From: Paragyromitra xinjiangensis
Lineage: Eukaryota > Ascomycota > Pezizomycetes > Pezizales > Discinaceae
Length of the DNA stretch: 64,000 nt
NCBI GenBank assembly: GCA_038503065.1
Contig: JBCAMK010000020.1
Coordinates: forward strand, 682,001 to 746,000
Direction: 5' to 3'
Shown here: positions 24,390 through 37,147 of the stretch, in pieces
Layout of the letters: each line of letters begins with the position of its first letter
Position numbering within the stretch: the first letter of the stretch is position 1
The notes under the pieces: generated by a model
Told to the model about the DNA's origin: nothing
What the model saw: only the letters and a program-made list of their open reading frames with translations
The model's database searches: none
Translations under genes and position numbers: made by a program

Positions 24390-26287
24390 GTTCTAAGCAA
24401 CAACGCCCATAGTGGGAAGCGCAAAAAGTGTGGGTGAGGGAACGGACTGGTTGAAATGGGTGGTCGGAAATAAAGAATAAATAATCCCTTGGCGCGATGC
24501 GAAGTCAAGCTAGACAAAGAAGGAAAACTATTATTATTGTTTGCTTTATTAAACACAGCCCAGGGCGGGAAAGAGGAAGGGGCGCGCGTGAACGGGAGAT
24601 CAGATACGGCGGTGGGTTCGGACACGCATACATACACACACACACGCAGATGGACACTGCAACGCACCAATCAGAGGAAAGGTCCCGAGAGCGTCAGCGA
24701 CTGTCGAAGCCGTATAGGTCGGTGGTTGGTCGGGTTGACAAGCAGGCAGCAGGTACAGCAGTTTGACGAGGGGGTATGGGTAAATGTTTGAACGGGCGGG
24801 TGAGCGGGGACAGCGGTCGGTTTTTAAGGGGGCTCTGTTTGGTGTTTTTTGCGATATGGCTTGGCGGACTAGGGTTGAGCGCCGCTAGGTGGGTGGGAGG
24901 CTAGGGAGGCTACCTTTCTAGGTGGGGGGAAACGGATGGCGGAAAAGGAAAAAAGCAAAAAGCAAGACCAGAAAATCACAGCTCCAAAGACGGCGCTGCT
25001 GCTGCGGGGAGCTTTGAACACTCCATTTCTGAGCTTTCTGGGGGTTACCGCCTGCCCTTTTAACGTACTGGCCTCCGCGTTCAACCCCGGCCTTCTGCCA
25101 AGACACACTAGGCCCGCCATGGGATGGCTCCATGCGTCTCGGGCTGCAGCCAGCCTTGCTTTGAGGAGGGATTCGAAAGCGAGGGAAGGCCAGTTTGCGC
25201 CGAGTTTGATCATGAATAAACTAGGAGCCGGAAAAATAGGCTATGGTTGGTGATATCTGGCCTCGATAAGTCCAATCATGTTTTAAAAGCATAAGTACAT
25301 GTAGTGCTATATACTGTGTTATCTTAAGGAGACTCGTCATGTGATCCGAAGGGATCCGAAGGTCAATTTTGGCGACTTGTAGAAGCACCAGCGACTGACT
25401 CGAATGTGAAACATAATGTACGTAGATGACGAGGGGAGTGAGTGATGAGGGGTCACTCCTCCGTAAGTGTATATTTCTGCACATGGGTTGTGACGAGCAA
25501 GGAGGTCTGTCCACTAGGCAGACAGATCTTTATGTACTCTACACTCTTATGTCAGGCTCGTGTTCATACATATGCTGGTTAGTGGATATAAAGCATGATT
25601 GGTGTTGTGGAAAAGATACGTCTTCACGATAGTTTCTTATTTGATATGCGGATAAAGACGCGGTGTCGGCAGTCGAATACCGCGTTCCGCGTCGAATCCA
25701 GAAAATAAGCCATATCGTTCCAGTCGATCTAGATTCCAAGATTCAAAGCCTTCAAGATCGATAGAGTAGAGAACTAAGAGGAAGAACAGTAACTAAAAGT
25801 GTCTCTTTCTTTAGAAGTCCCCTGGAGGGTCACCGGCTAGTAGCAACCACCTCATCCGTTGAAACTTCCACATGTAGAGGTAGATCAGTGACTTCTCCGC
25901 TACAACGCCAACAAGGGGAGACTTCGCTCGCATCATCAGACCAGTCAGCTAGTCTTCACGACTCCAACGCCACCCCCATTCAACTTCATCCTAACTCTCA
26001 CATCCATCCCATCTACATCATCCCCATCTCAACTCCTGGGCTTGCTCTCAATAATTAAATTCTCCATCTCCGCCGGTAGCAAACGACCCCCGAAACCGTT
26101 TGAGATAGAGCTGCATCCCGAGGCGTACCCCTCCACCCTATTTCTCGCTACTGGCCAAACGGAGGTCAACATCCCCCTCCTCCTTTTCGTGTTATCTTGA
26201 CTGCCGTTGTTTGTTCTCCGCAACTTTGTTGGTCACCTCTACGATTGGCCCTTGAGCGGATCTCCAAACCCCCCGGTACTCTCCTAT
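24390..26287. other. Intergenic between divergent MOT1 and Ark1/Prk1-type kinase
   Basis: About 1.9 kb separate two start codons on opposite strands, so both promoters lie here. A CA-rich run (ACACACACACACG) occurs near 24636-24648 and a tandem GGATCCGAAG repeat near 25345-25362. Sequence before the kinase start (about 25960-26200) is C/T-rich. Open frames on both strands lack motifs and are treated as chance. Confidence 0.5.
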
Positions 26288-29200
26288 ATGGCTGCACCGA
26301 GTTACGGCCATCATCCTGCCTCACACCCGCAGACTTATCATGCCTCCCCGATACCCGTTCCAAACGCACCTGCTGGAACGTTCCAGCCGGGGACATTGAT
26401 TACTGTTGGCGCACATAAATGCACTATAGAACGATATTTGTCTGAAGGCTAGTGTTTTTACCATCGGCATCATCTACATCTCGCCTTTTTGCTGACGTCT
26501 ATCGAACTTGCCAGGCGGTTTTGCACATGTCTACCTCGTCAAACTTTCACGCCCGGTTGACGGATTGGATGTGGCTGTTTTAAAGAGGGTTGCTGTTCCA
26601 GACAAGGAGGCCCTCACAAGCATGAGGACTGAAGTGGAGACAATGGTTCGTCCTGGTCTCTCTGGGTATCATTTCTCATCTCTGAATTTTGGAAAATCTT
26701 AGAAACGGTTAAAAGGTCATCGGCACATCGTCACATACATCGACTCTCATGCTTCTCATTTGGCAGGTGGTGGATACGAGGTGTTTTTATTAATGGAGTT
26801 CTGCTCGGGTACGGGATAATTCGAGTCAATTCACGAGAGACCACGCTAATAGTCTATCGTTAGGTGGGGGTCTTATTGACTTTATGAATACCCGACTACA
26901 GAATAGACTCACAGAGCCCGAAATCCTCAAGATTTTCGATGATGTGGCAGAAGGTGTTGCTTGCATGCATTACCTTCAGCCCCCGCTTCTTCATCGAGAC
27001 CTTAAGGTCGAGAACGTATTAATAGGATCACACCGAGGGTACAAGCTGTGTGATTTCGGGTCATGTGCTTCAGTTCGGCCTGCTCCGCAGTCTGTGGTGG
27101 AATGCCGGTTGGTGGAAGAGGATATTCAAAAGCACACAACCCTTCAATATCGGTCCCCGGAGATGGTTGATGTTTACCGAAAACTCCCGATTGATGAGAA
27201 GTCGGATATTTGGGCTCTCGGGGTCCTCTTGTATAAGCTCTGCTATTACACGACACCTTTTGAGGAGCAGGGAACGCTCGCCATTCTAAATGCTTCGTTC
27301 AAATTTCCATCGTACCCTCCATTTTCGGAGCGCATTAAAAAGCTTATTGGTGGGTGTCTAGCCACTTTGTTCTTCCATGGTTTCTACTGACGGCACCAGC
27401 ACGGATGTTACGGGAGGCTCCTCAACAGCGGCCCAACATTTACCAGGTTGTCCGAGAAGTTTGCTCGATGCGTGGGAAACAGGTCCCAATAAAAGATGTA
27501 GGGTTTTCCGAAAATCCCATCAGGGGTGGTTACAACTAACGGTTCTCAGATATATTCCGACCTTTCTACCCAAAGATCTCCCGTGGAAAAACAAGTATCT
27601 CCTATAGTCCAGTCTCCACCAAGTGTTGTTGCCTACCAATCTCCGCCGCCGCCCCAACCACAGGCACTCCCGGATATCACGCCAATGCGACGGGGCAGAC
27701 CGACCAAAGGTAGTCCAGCGGTGCATTCGCCGGCCACTTCCCGAACAAGGACTACTGATCCTTCCCCCAGGATTCGCCCGACATCGACTGATCCATTTTC
27801 TGCCCTCGACCAAAATGCCGTCTCACTTAACCCCGATGATCTTGCATCTCGGTTTCCGAGTGTGGAGCAATTTTCTATACTTCATGATTCAGGGAATAAA
27901 TTTGAGTTTAGCGAAGGGTTATTACCATCAATGCCAGATCCCGGGAAGAAAGATCTGAACACCCGCTTAACAGAAAAACTAGCAGATGATGCTTTTGCAT
28001 CAACATCTCCCCCGCCCGCCCAAAAAGCACCAGCAGATCCGAAGCAATATCAAAGCACATCACGTTCAGTAACAGGGCATGGAATTTCGGCATGGCCGGT
28101 TCTCCTGGAACCTCAGCCCACTCGACCCGTAATGGTTTCTACTGGGACAATGACTTCTCCAGAATCGTCATCCCGTTCACCTTCCCCTCGCGATTACCCC
28201 ATGGTACGTAGTAAAACGCAAGAGCTAGCTTTTGAATCGCAGGGCTCTGCTCCCGCACTGTCTCGCATGAAGCAACAAAGGCCAACCACACTTCTCGAAG
28301 TTGGCCGTTCCGCAACTCACACTCCGGTAATGACTCGGGCACCAAGTTCCTCTCGACCTTCTCTTGAATACTCTCGCTCGACATCAACCCTCGAGGCTGC
28401 AAATCCGAACCCACCACCTCGCTCGGCTTCGGTAAATTCCAAACCTCGACCCACCAGTGTCTATATCGAGTCCAATTTGGATTTCCTCCGCGACTTGGAT
28501 TCAGCGACCACTCAAGGTACCAACAGTATGCCGCCGCCAAGCGGGGCATTCTCAATTCAGAAAACTGCCACCGGTCAATCTATAAGTTCCAATTACGTAA
28601 ATATCGAGTCGAATGTGGATTACCTGAAATCGATGGAACAGGTGTCAGATATGAAGCCGGAAAAGAGAAGTGTTGGTGGAAGTTTTGTTGCTAAACACGT
28701 GAAGCGTGCTAGCATGCCTTCAATCTCGCTTCCCGGTACCAAAAGTCTTCTGGCCGGTAAATTTGGAGACGCATTCCGTAGATTTGAGCGCAATAATACT
28801 GGTGGATCGACACACGATCAAAGCCAAGAAAGGGCGCCAAGCCCTGAGCGTGGTGTAATGCCTGCAATTACCGGCAGCCAAAACACTTCGGACTTAGATG
28901 ATGATTGGGAAGTCAGCAGTCAAGATGTGCCGCCAGAGATGAAGCGGGAGTTGGAAAAACGGCGACTTTCTCAGGAAGAGAGACGAGTTGCAGCAGCAGC
29001 AGCCGAATACAAGAGACAGCTTGCAGAACGGGACGCTGGTGGCAGCAGACCCTCGACCTCGAGAAACAGGGCCAATTCGATCCAAAATAAGGTTAAAGCT
29101 CTTCTCAGTGAAAACCGGGCCCCAGCTCCCAAAACTGCGGAGGGATATGGTCGGTTCACTGATGTCTCGCAGCAGCAGCCAGTTGATGCATTGAGCCGGA

Positions 29201-29616
29201 CTGAATCGAACCCTACGGAAAAGCCAACCACAGATGGGTACAGTCAGCCTCATCACCGAGGAAGTGTTAGCTACCGAACTGCGCCTACTGATCCGATTAT
29301 TACCATCGCTTCATCCCGCAAGGCTGTTCCCGCCCCAGTGACCCTACCTTCGACTTTAACGGGGTCAGGACAACCCTCGCCCCGTCCGCCGCCACCACCA
29401 AAACCAAATAAATTACGGATTGGTGGAACAGGTGGCGGGGCCGTTGGTGCAGCCGTGCCTACACCTCCGACTAGAACAGTAGCAAATGGTGGTGTTACCG
29501 AGGATGGCGTCAATGTTCCAGACGAGGACTGGCAGAGAAACTTCGCAAAACGGTACCCAAGTCTATCCGGATTAGAAATGGTGGAGACCGTGGTGAGCCC
29601 AGGGAGGAAGGTGTAA
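26288..29616 (+). CDS. Ark1/Prk1 (NAK/AAK1) family serine/threonine kinase
   Basis: These kinases phosphorylate endocytic coat adaptors and regulate cortical actin patches. Six exons, 26288-26447, 26515-26645, 26703-26808, 26864-27349, 27400-27497 and 27550-29616, give about 1015 aa. The kinase domain is N-terminal: glycine loop [10 protein letters not shown] at about 53-62, catalytic HRDLKVEN at 176-183, DFG at 196-198, then YRSPEM and the NAK-family segment [14 protein letters not shown]. From about residue 330 the chain is Ser/Pro-rich and disordered. It includes a poly-Pro stretch [13 protein letters not shown] near 937-949, resembling Abp1 SH3-binding sites, and a C-terminal block [19 protein letters not shown]. 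The first intron seems to use a GC donor (26448), since the GT alternative would bring in a stop codon. Confidence 0.93.
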
Positions 29617-31686
29617 TGCCCTGCAACATAAATCCGAGGGGGGGATAATATAGAATGCTTGGGCGGTGATGGAAATGACGTGTAATGTTGCATAGATTTT
29701 TTTTTTGACGGACGAGACGAGCGAACCTTGATTTACGTTTAAATTATGAACCAAGATGGGGAAGATATCAAGAAATAGGCGTCACGAAAGGATTACGGGT
29801 TGTAGAGATGGACCAGTTCTGTGTTTTATTGTTTGTCGATATCCTGGTTGGCATTATTTGTGAAACTATTTGTTTTGTTTATGTGCACGTCTATGAGCGA
29901 GCGAGTATGATAAAGTAGGGTGAGAAGATGAGTTTTGACGAGAACGAGATATTCATTGTCCTTGGAGTTTTTCGATTATTCTATGATATTTTAGTTTTTA
30001 TTAGTCTATGAATCTATTTTACTTTTTACTTTATCCTGATCATCAACTAGCACTCGCACAACCCGGTAATTATAAAAGACCCGACCCAAATAAAGTAGTA
30101 AATTGATTACTTCACCAGCTACGGCCATTGACGACTAATCAACTAGTGAACAACTTACTCAGCGCCCGCTAAGGCACCATGTCATACCCATATCCCTGGG
30201 AAGCCTCATGCTCAGCCCCAGACTTACCACAAGATCCAGTCATGTGCCTCTCCAGTGCGTAGCACATGCATTAGCTGGAGATAAGATCAAGACTACTATA
30301 GCCCTACACTAGCAAGATCTCGCTTCGGCGCCATTGCCTAACTAAACATTTTTGTAGCCGAATGGTTGGCGAGCTTCATATGAGAGGAGACGTAGATAAA
30401 ATCGGAAGTGCAAAGGCATTTTTGGTTCACAAAGCCCGGTAGAACGAAAAATATATTATCCAATTATTAGTCATGGGAAATCACTCGCGAGTCCATGGTC
30501 TTGGATTATCTTTAATTGATTGATTAATCGATTAATTCACCAAGTGAATATCTTCGATCCTCCATACTGAAAACGTATTATTCCTGCTCACTTGCAGTCT
30601 GTCATGTGGCTAAAAGAAACTACTCCAGCTCCATACCACAGTCTAGAGAGCAAAGTGATGGCGAAATCGAACATGATATGTCAATGATTCGCTACCGCTT
30701 TTTAGTGTACTCTACTAGTGAACCTAGCTGGTTTTAGGATATAGGCAAACGATAAAGCCTCGCTCCTCCACTAGTGGCTAGGGTTGTAAAGCCACATCAC
30801 TTCACTACTAATCTCTCCCGGTGAAGATTAGGCGCTATAGCGGCCTGGATCGCAAAAGTATGAAGAAATGCGGGCTAGGAGGTACTCCAGTGTGGTACTA
30901 CGTACCGCCTCCATCGATTCTTCCAGAAGACGCATAACAAGCCGAAAATAGGGTGGCACGTGGTGTTTTTCTCTAGTTCCCGTTCCACCCACCACGGTCA
31001 AAATCGTTCATCAGGGTTGGGCGCAGGAGAGGCGGGGGGATTTTAGAGGTTGACGCTTGTAGACCGTAATATGGGCATGAGACTAGCTGTTGTTCCACTT
31101 CACGACCTGTTTTCTTCACCCGTAACCAATTTAAAGATTTCTAGGATCTAGACTGTCCTAAAACTCCATCTTAGTGACGAGTGATTAATGGTGATGATAA
31201 TGATAATGATAGCTCACTCTAGATCTCCCGAAGAGCCCAAGATATTTATGTAAAACAAGAAAACCGGAAAGAGGAATACCGTGAGACCAGAACAGACAAA
31301 AGAAAAAGATAACTACAAAGAAACAAGAGAACCACAGTAGATAAAGGGAATTTTAAGAACGCTCACAAACTAAACAGGAAGAAATAGCCGTAAGGGGTGC
31401 AAAAAGAACAAATCAGGTGGAGAGAAAGAGAAAGAGAAAAAGTGAAGCCAAACCCATGGAAAAAAAATCCCGCCATCTAATCCGCACTCCAAAACACCCC
31501 TCTCCTCCTGTGCTCTTCGCCTGCTAACCATCTCCCACCTCGGGTTTATCCTTCAACTCGTGCTTTCCATACCAACATTAGAAGAAAAAAACCATTATTT
31601 TCGCCGCACCCTTCCCAGCCCTTCCTTAGCTAAACCGAATATGCAAAGAGCGAAAACATCCTCCTCTCGAGCAAAAACCAATTCTC
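29617..31686. other. Intergenic between kinase and Grr1-type gene
   Basis: Both neighbours end here, so this roughly 2.1-kb stretch holds the 3' flanks of two convergent genes. It includes TGATAA repeats near 31187-31210 and A-rich sequence from about 31250 to 31460. No open frame or RNA gene is supportable. Confidence 0.5.
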
Positions 31687-33670
31687 TTAGTCGATCTCAT
31701 CCAGCGCTATCCCGCCATATTCCTCCATATCTTGTGCATCGTCATCTTCCACGTAATACGGCTGCTCGCCCAAAGCCATTGTGCCCTCTGTCTGTGCCTT
31801 TGCTGCATTAAGGTAATTGCGTAATTTGGCTACACCACTTCCACTAAATACGCAACTGAAGAAAATAAATAAATAAATTAGTTTCAAAATATGATGGGTG
31901 ATCTAAGTTTGAAGGTAACTCACAATACTTCTCGTTGGTGTTCGTTGAATTCGTCAGGTGGTGGTCTACAGAACTGAGTAAAGTCTTTTCGGCGGAAAAA
32001 CACGTCCACTCCAGTCAAACTCAGATGTGTGAGTCGCTGGCAGTTATTGATAAGCTCATGAATGCCCTATAGACCGAATTAATTGTTAGAAACCCAAGAA
32101 GCCACCACAATATCCCGTATAAGAACCGGTAACTCACATCTACTGTCAAATTCGTACAATATGAGAGATGCACTCTTTCTAGTGGGCACGGCGTGTCATT
32201 ATTCCTCTTCACAAGCATCTGGATCGAAGCGTCTGTAATATTCTGGCACTTGACCAATCCAATCCTTCTCAATTTTGGTAGTGTTGCCAGATGGCATACA
32301 CTCAGATCCGTAAGGTGCGTGCAGCACGCAAGATCGATGTATCTGATCCTGTTGCAAGCACGAACGAGGCTCTGTACTGCCTTATCCGTCAAGTGCTGGC
32401 AGTGGCCAAGATGAAGGTAATGCAAGTTCTTCCCAAGTCGGCTGATGCTGTGGGTCACGGCTCTGTCTGTGATATTCCTGCATTTGGCTAAGATAAGATT
32501 GCGAAGACGGGGGGCAACGTTGACGATTTTGCTGACACTATCGTCCGTCAGGAGCTCGCAGCCAGTTAGATCGAGGATACGTAGGTACTCGTATGTTCGG
32601 TTAGGAAGCTGGAGGAAAGCACCATCTGTGAGGAGATCGCAGTAAGCTAGTCGGAGCTCCCGGAGCTGTCGTAATTGGGTGAAAAGGTGGATTATGGCTT
32701 CGTCGGTGATGTTGTGACATTTGTGGAGATCAATTTCCAGAAGTTGAGGGCAATTAGCAGCTAAAGATTCAACGGTCGCATTCGTGATGACGTTACACTC
32801 GTTAAGTTTGAGCTAGGGTTAAAGTTAGCCTTGAGAAATCCAAAATAAAGTTATTTTTCCTACCCTTCGCAAGAATTTGCAGCTTTTGGATAACGGGACC
32901 ATAGACGCATCAGTTACCCGCTTACACCCAGCGATATTCAGACCTTGTAGACGAGGGCAGTGTTCTGCAACGACGTTCAGTGAGATATCGGTAATGCTTC
33001 CAAGCTGCGATAAGTCGAGTGCCTGGATCCGTGGATTGCTAGCAAAGATATTCATCAATGGGGAGTCGGTGAGATTAGTGCAGTTGGTAAGGGTCAAACG
33101 CTCTAGCTTTGTACATAGGACGAGAGGCTCCATACTCCCATCATTGACTTCGTTTGCGATAAAGGTAAGGTTAAGGCGCTTGATGAGTTGTGCGTATCTG
33201 TAGAAAGCCGTTTCACTCTGGATCGCTGAGACCATAGCCATGTATTTGATGAACTCGGCGAAGGACGGCCGATGCCATAGCAGCTCGACACTACAGTTGG
33301 CCCACTGTCGTGATACCAACATGCATGCCCTCAGATCCACGAGCGATGAAACTTTAGAAAAGATGGCGATAAGAAGTTCTGGGGGTAATCGGTAGACGGG
33401 GGGTAGGGGACGCCCATTCGACACTTGATAGTGCTGTTGGTGTTGGTTAAAGGATATTTTACGAGGTGCAGACGCCTTTTGAGTTGGGGATCCCACGGTC
33501 ATGTTTCGAAAATCTGTGAGCTCTGCTAGAGACGAAGCGCTGTCGTCGGGTATGATCATGAAATCGCGGGTGGGATCGTCGTTGCATGAGAAGTGTTCTG
33601 GACTGCTGCTGCTGGAACTTGTGGATGTAGATGTAGGATCCGAGTGGAAAGGGGCATGTTGACGGGCCAT
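31687..33670 (-). CDS. F-box/leucine-rich-repeat protein, SCF substrate receptor (Grr1-like)
   Basis: Grr1-type F-box proteins select substrates such as G1 cyclins and nutrient regulators for SCF ubiquitin ligase. Four exons, 33670-32864, 32812-32138, 32066-31924 and 31855-31687, give about 597 aa, close to the usual fungal length. The ATG at 33670 begins MARQHAPFHS. A Ser-rich leader is followed by the F-box at about 94-133 (RLPPELLIAIFSKVSSL). About a dozen cysteine-type LRRs follow, each with the pattern of NCTNLTD, AGCKRVTD or GHCQHLTD. The conserved ending is REVFCVFSGSGVAKLRNYL, built across the last intron, plus an acidic tail with EDDDAQDMEEYGG. All joins keep frame. The family is secure; exact orthology to yeast GRR1 is inferred. 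Confidence 0.93.
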
Positions 33671-36600
33671 TGCAAGGGGGGAGGGGGGGGTATGCTGAAG
33701 GGATGGGTGGGACCTTCGGTTGAGGTCTCGATTACAGTTTCCGTAGGGACAACGGTGATGTAAATATAACAGGGCACCACTGGGAGAGAAGAAGAGCGGG
33801 GGAGAGAAGAGGGAGGGGTTAGGGTTGCAGCTGGGGGGGGGGAGGCAGCGGTTTATGCGCGTAAAGGGCGGCGGCGGCGTGGGGTATTTTCCAATCTGCC
33901 TAGCGCTAAGGGGGTTGTGGTTGCGGCGGGTCAAGCAAGCAAGCACACGCAGGTTATCACCAGAGAGCACGTGTTGCTCCAGGCGGCAAGCAGACCGACG
34001 GACAGACGGACAGACGGACAGACGGCGGGACTACAACCAGAGAGCGGGGATGCACGGGGTAAACGGACAAGGGAGCGTTGTCAAGGCCACTAGGGTGCTG
34101 GCGTGAACGAGCGATGGGATGGAGCGGCGGCGAGACGGCGGACTGACGATAGAGGACAGGAAGAAGAAAAATCAGAAAATCAATGCGAGAGCGGAATGGA
34201 AGGGGAAAGGAGGCTGGGAGCGGGTGGCTGGATGAACTGTAATGAAGAAAGGGTCCGACGCAAGCGCCACGGAGGCTCTACAAGGCGATGGCGATAGCTT
34301 CCCGAGGAGTGATATGATGGAAGGCGGCTGTCGAAGTCCTTCTCTTACTGTATTTGTCAGGGCGGAAGACCCTCTCCTTGCCGAAGCATCGTGTGCCACA
34401 CACACATCTCTTTCGACCCCATGCAAGGCCCAACCACTTCTTTCTGCGATGCTGAACGTTATTTTACTGCGTTTTGCTTTTTACCCCTTCAACGCTGTGC
34501 CTTACTATATACAATCGCCAATGATTACCTATCACTAGTCTGACACGAGCCAGCGGCAAACGAGTAAGGACTTGGAAATCATCGCAGGGTAACTGGGACG
34601 ACAAACCACGACGTCACATTTAATCTGGACGAACCCATCTAACATGACAGCACACATCCCTACGCCTTCAGCTTCATTGCAGAAACCACAATTTTCAACA
34701 GCCGAAACCTGGTCCCGATGAACCCTCAGTTGTCGAATTTGGTACCTATCAACCTAGTCCGCGTGGAGTCTGGAAACTGAGGGGCTATATGGACGACATC
34801 GGGGATCGTGCCCGCAGCCCAAGATCTCGGTACTGGTCCATGCCCGAACACCTGTAAGAGGTGTGCCATTGGACGGATTTTCTTGAGCACATAACTTTAT
34901 GCCGAATCTGAAAATTCCACAGACTGTGCCTGTTTCTATCCAGCCTTTCTCACACCCTTAGAAATGTAATTTTATTCTATGATGGAGAGCGCCAAGACAT
35001 CGTTTTTACCCCTCTTTTTGCCCCTCTTCAGGAACGTAGCGTTCCCGACTGGAAGGAAATTCGAAAATTCGAAAATTCATCTGATCGGCTATTGGGGGGA
35101 TCTGACTGATGTTGATGCCTTCGCTCGAGGATTCCCTATGCCCGCCAGCATCATCATGCATTAACTCTCAATTTCGGGCAGCTGCAGAGAACTATAGCTG
35201 CAGAGAAAGGTTTCAGGTTTTATCAGTTGAATTTACAACTTCGTCTTCAACCTTTCACTGGTTTTAGCGACTTTCACTCGCATCTTTTTGGAAGACAAAG
35301 TTTTCTCAACAATTTTTTTTCCTTTTGTTTCGCCATCGAGGTGTTTACCGAAACAGGTTGTCGCGAACTCGACTACTTCGGAAAGTAGCATATATGCACG
35401 GTAGCCGTAGCTAAAATACCCTCGGAGTAAACTATGATACCGGAGCAATTGGGCTCACAATAATTTTAATTTCCGTACTTCGGTTCTATAACCATAGCAT
35501 GTTCGATTCAAGTTCTTCAATAGGTCTTCAAATCATCGGGAAACCCTTTTCGTGAAGTGCATAAATAAAGTACCCTCGATAAGCACTTAATACGAATTGC
35601 GTGGGCTGAAATCGTTCCTACGATCACGATGACTTGCATGAGCACTTGTCAGGCCAGTTTTTTTGGGTAAAAAAAATCCCCTCAAATATGATCGTTTTGA
35701 GTTCAAAGTCTTCAATGTCTCCAAGTGTACCTCGGCCTTTTCAGCCCTATTCATCATTCGGCCCTGCTGCCGCCGGGGAAAAAAATAGGCCGTAGATTTC
35801 TATTGGTTTCGTTGCTTTTGTCATCATCGCTCACTCGCTTGTCAGCATGACCACCCCATCCTGCTTCATGGCAACTTACCTCACTTCTTAACCTCCCCAT
35901 TCAAACTAATTATCTCCACGACAAAGTGAGAGAGTATGTCCAAGCAATCGTTCTGTTCGCCTTTTTCTACCGCTGGGATCGACCTGGCTGGATAAACTAA
36001 GCTCGTCGAACCCGTTACACGCCTAGTTACTTTACGACAAGGACTCAACAATAAAACTTACTGGATACTTCATCACTCGCTCCTAAAGGAAGTTACGATA
36101 GTTAAAGGGCATATGATTTGTGGTTTTTTTTAAATCGCCTAGTATGTCAAATGAGAAAGTCAAGCTCAGGACTACGGAAGACCAAATGTCAGTATACAAC
36201 ATCCCTATAGGCCTATTTGGATTGATTCGAATGAGACTATTATCGTGGACCTTTTCAACACTATACCTGCTAACAATCTTTTTTGAAATGATAGAAGAAA
36301 TGTTAATTCGTTATGCGACCTGGAGGGAAGCGATTGTCATCCATTACTTTCGAGCCTAAATTTTTGGAGTTCTCGTTGATAAGAAAATTTAGGATTTTAT
36401 TGCCCTATAACCGATTTATAACTAGGTTTTGTTACTCGGGAAGACGTCTTCTAGGAAGCCTAAGTGAGGCCAAAATAATCAACATAAAGGTTTGTTACTC
36501 GGTGGAACTTTTGATAGACCTCGGGCCACTGATGATCCTGGGCCGATATCGCAACACTGTACTCAAATTAGTCACAGTCCATCACTCGCCGTCGGTACCA

Positions 36601-37147
36601 ACGGTTATCTGCTATGTAGCACGATGCATCATTCCTTGTATGAGTTACTGTTGACTAGGGTTTCCACGAGCCGATACTCACTGGCCTGATTTAATATATG
36701 CTAATTAATGAAGCTAGCGAAGCTTGGGGCTGGGCGGTTTCGTGATTCGTTTAGTGGGGTAAAGTATCAATCGCGACTTCTCTAGAGGGCCCAGCACACA
36801 GCTTCGTATAGATAAGTAATAGCGATCGTGGTGCCCTCTCGCTCCACTCCTCAATCCTCCTCTTCACTACCCTCTGTGATCGCACTGATTCTAATTCAAT
36901 TGGCAGTCGAGATTCTCCTCATCAATTCTATTAAGGTAAGCATCGCTTTTATAACCATCTTTCTATTCACAAAGCAAACCTCTTTGACATAAATTCTAAC
37001 CACTCTATAAAGGGAGGCCCTCTTGTTAAATTGGTCATTTCTGTCATGAATCATCAGGGGTAGTTCTTGAGGTTCCTTCCTTGCAATCTACATACAGAGG
37101 TTATCGTTTTTTTCGTATTTTTATCAAGAGCTCCGGTATAGTATGAT
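33671..37147. other. Gene-poor interval upstream of Grr1-type and amidoligase genes
   Basis: About 3.5 kb without a supportable gene. The left end carries the Grr1-side promoter and leader (G/C-rich, with an ACGGACAG repeat at 33994-34026). A lysine-rich open frame of about 70 codons on the minus strand (35233-35448) has no ATG before its middle and no motif, so it is not called. Short direct repeats occur near 35058-35077 (TTCGAAAA) and 36428-36503 (GGTTTGTTACTCGG). Confidence 0.5.
33994..34026. repeat. Tandem octamer repeat (ACGGACAG)n
   Basis: About four perfect copies of an 8-bp unit lie roughly 330 bp upstream of the Grr1-type start codon. Confidence 0.85.

Noticed and set aside
25268..25602. 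Inverted CCAATCATG-type pair in the MOT1/kinase interval
   Set aside because: Similarity extends only about 12 bp with no target duplication, within chance for this length of sequence.
35233..35448. Lysine-rich minus-strand frame of 71 codons
   Set aside because: It starts at TTG directly after a stop, has no upstream ATG and no recognisable motif.
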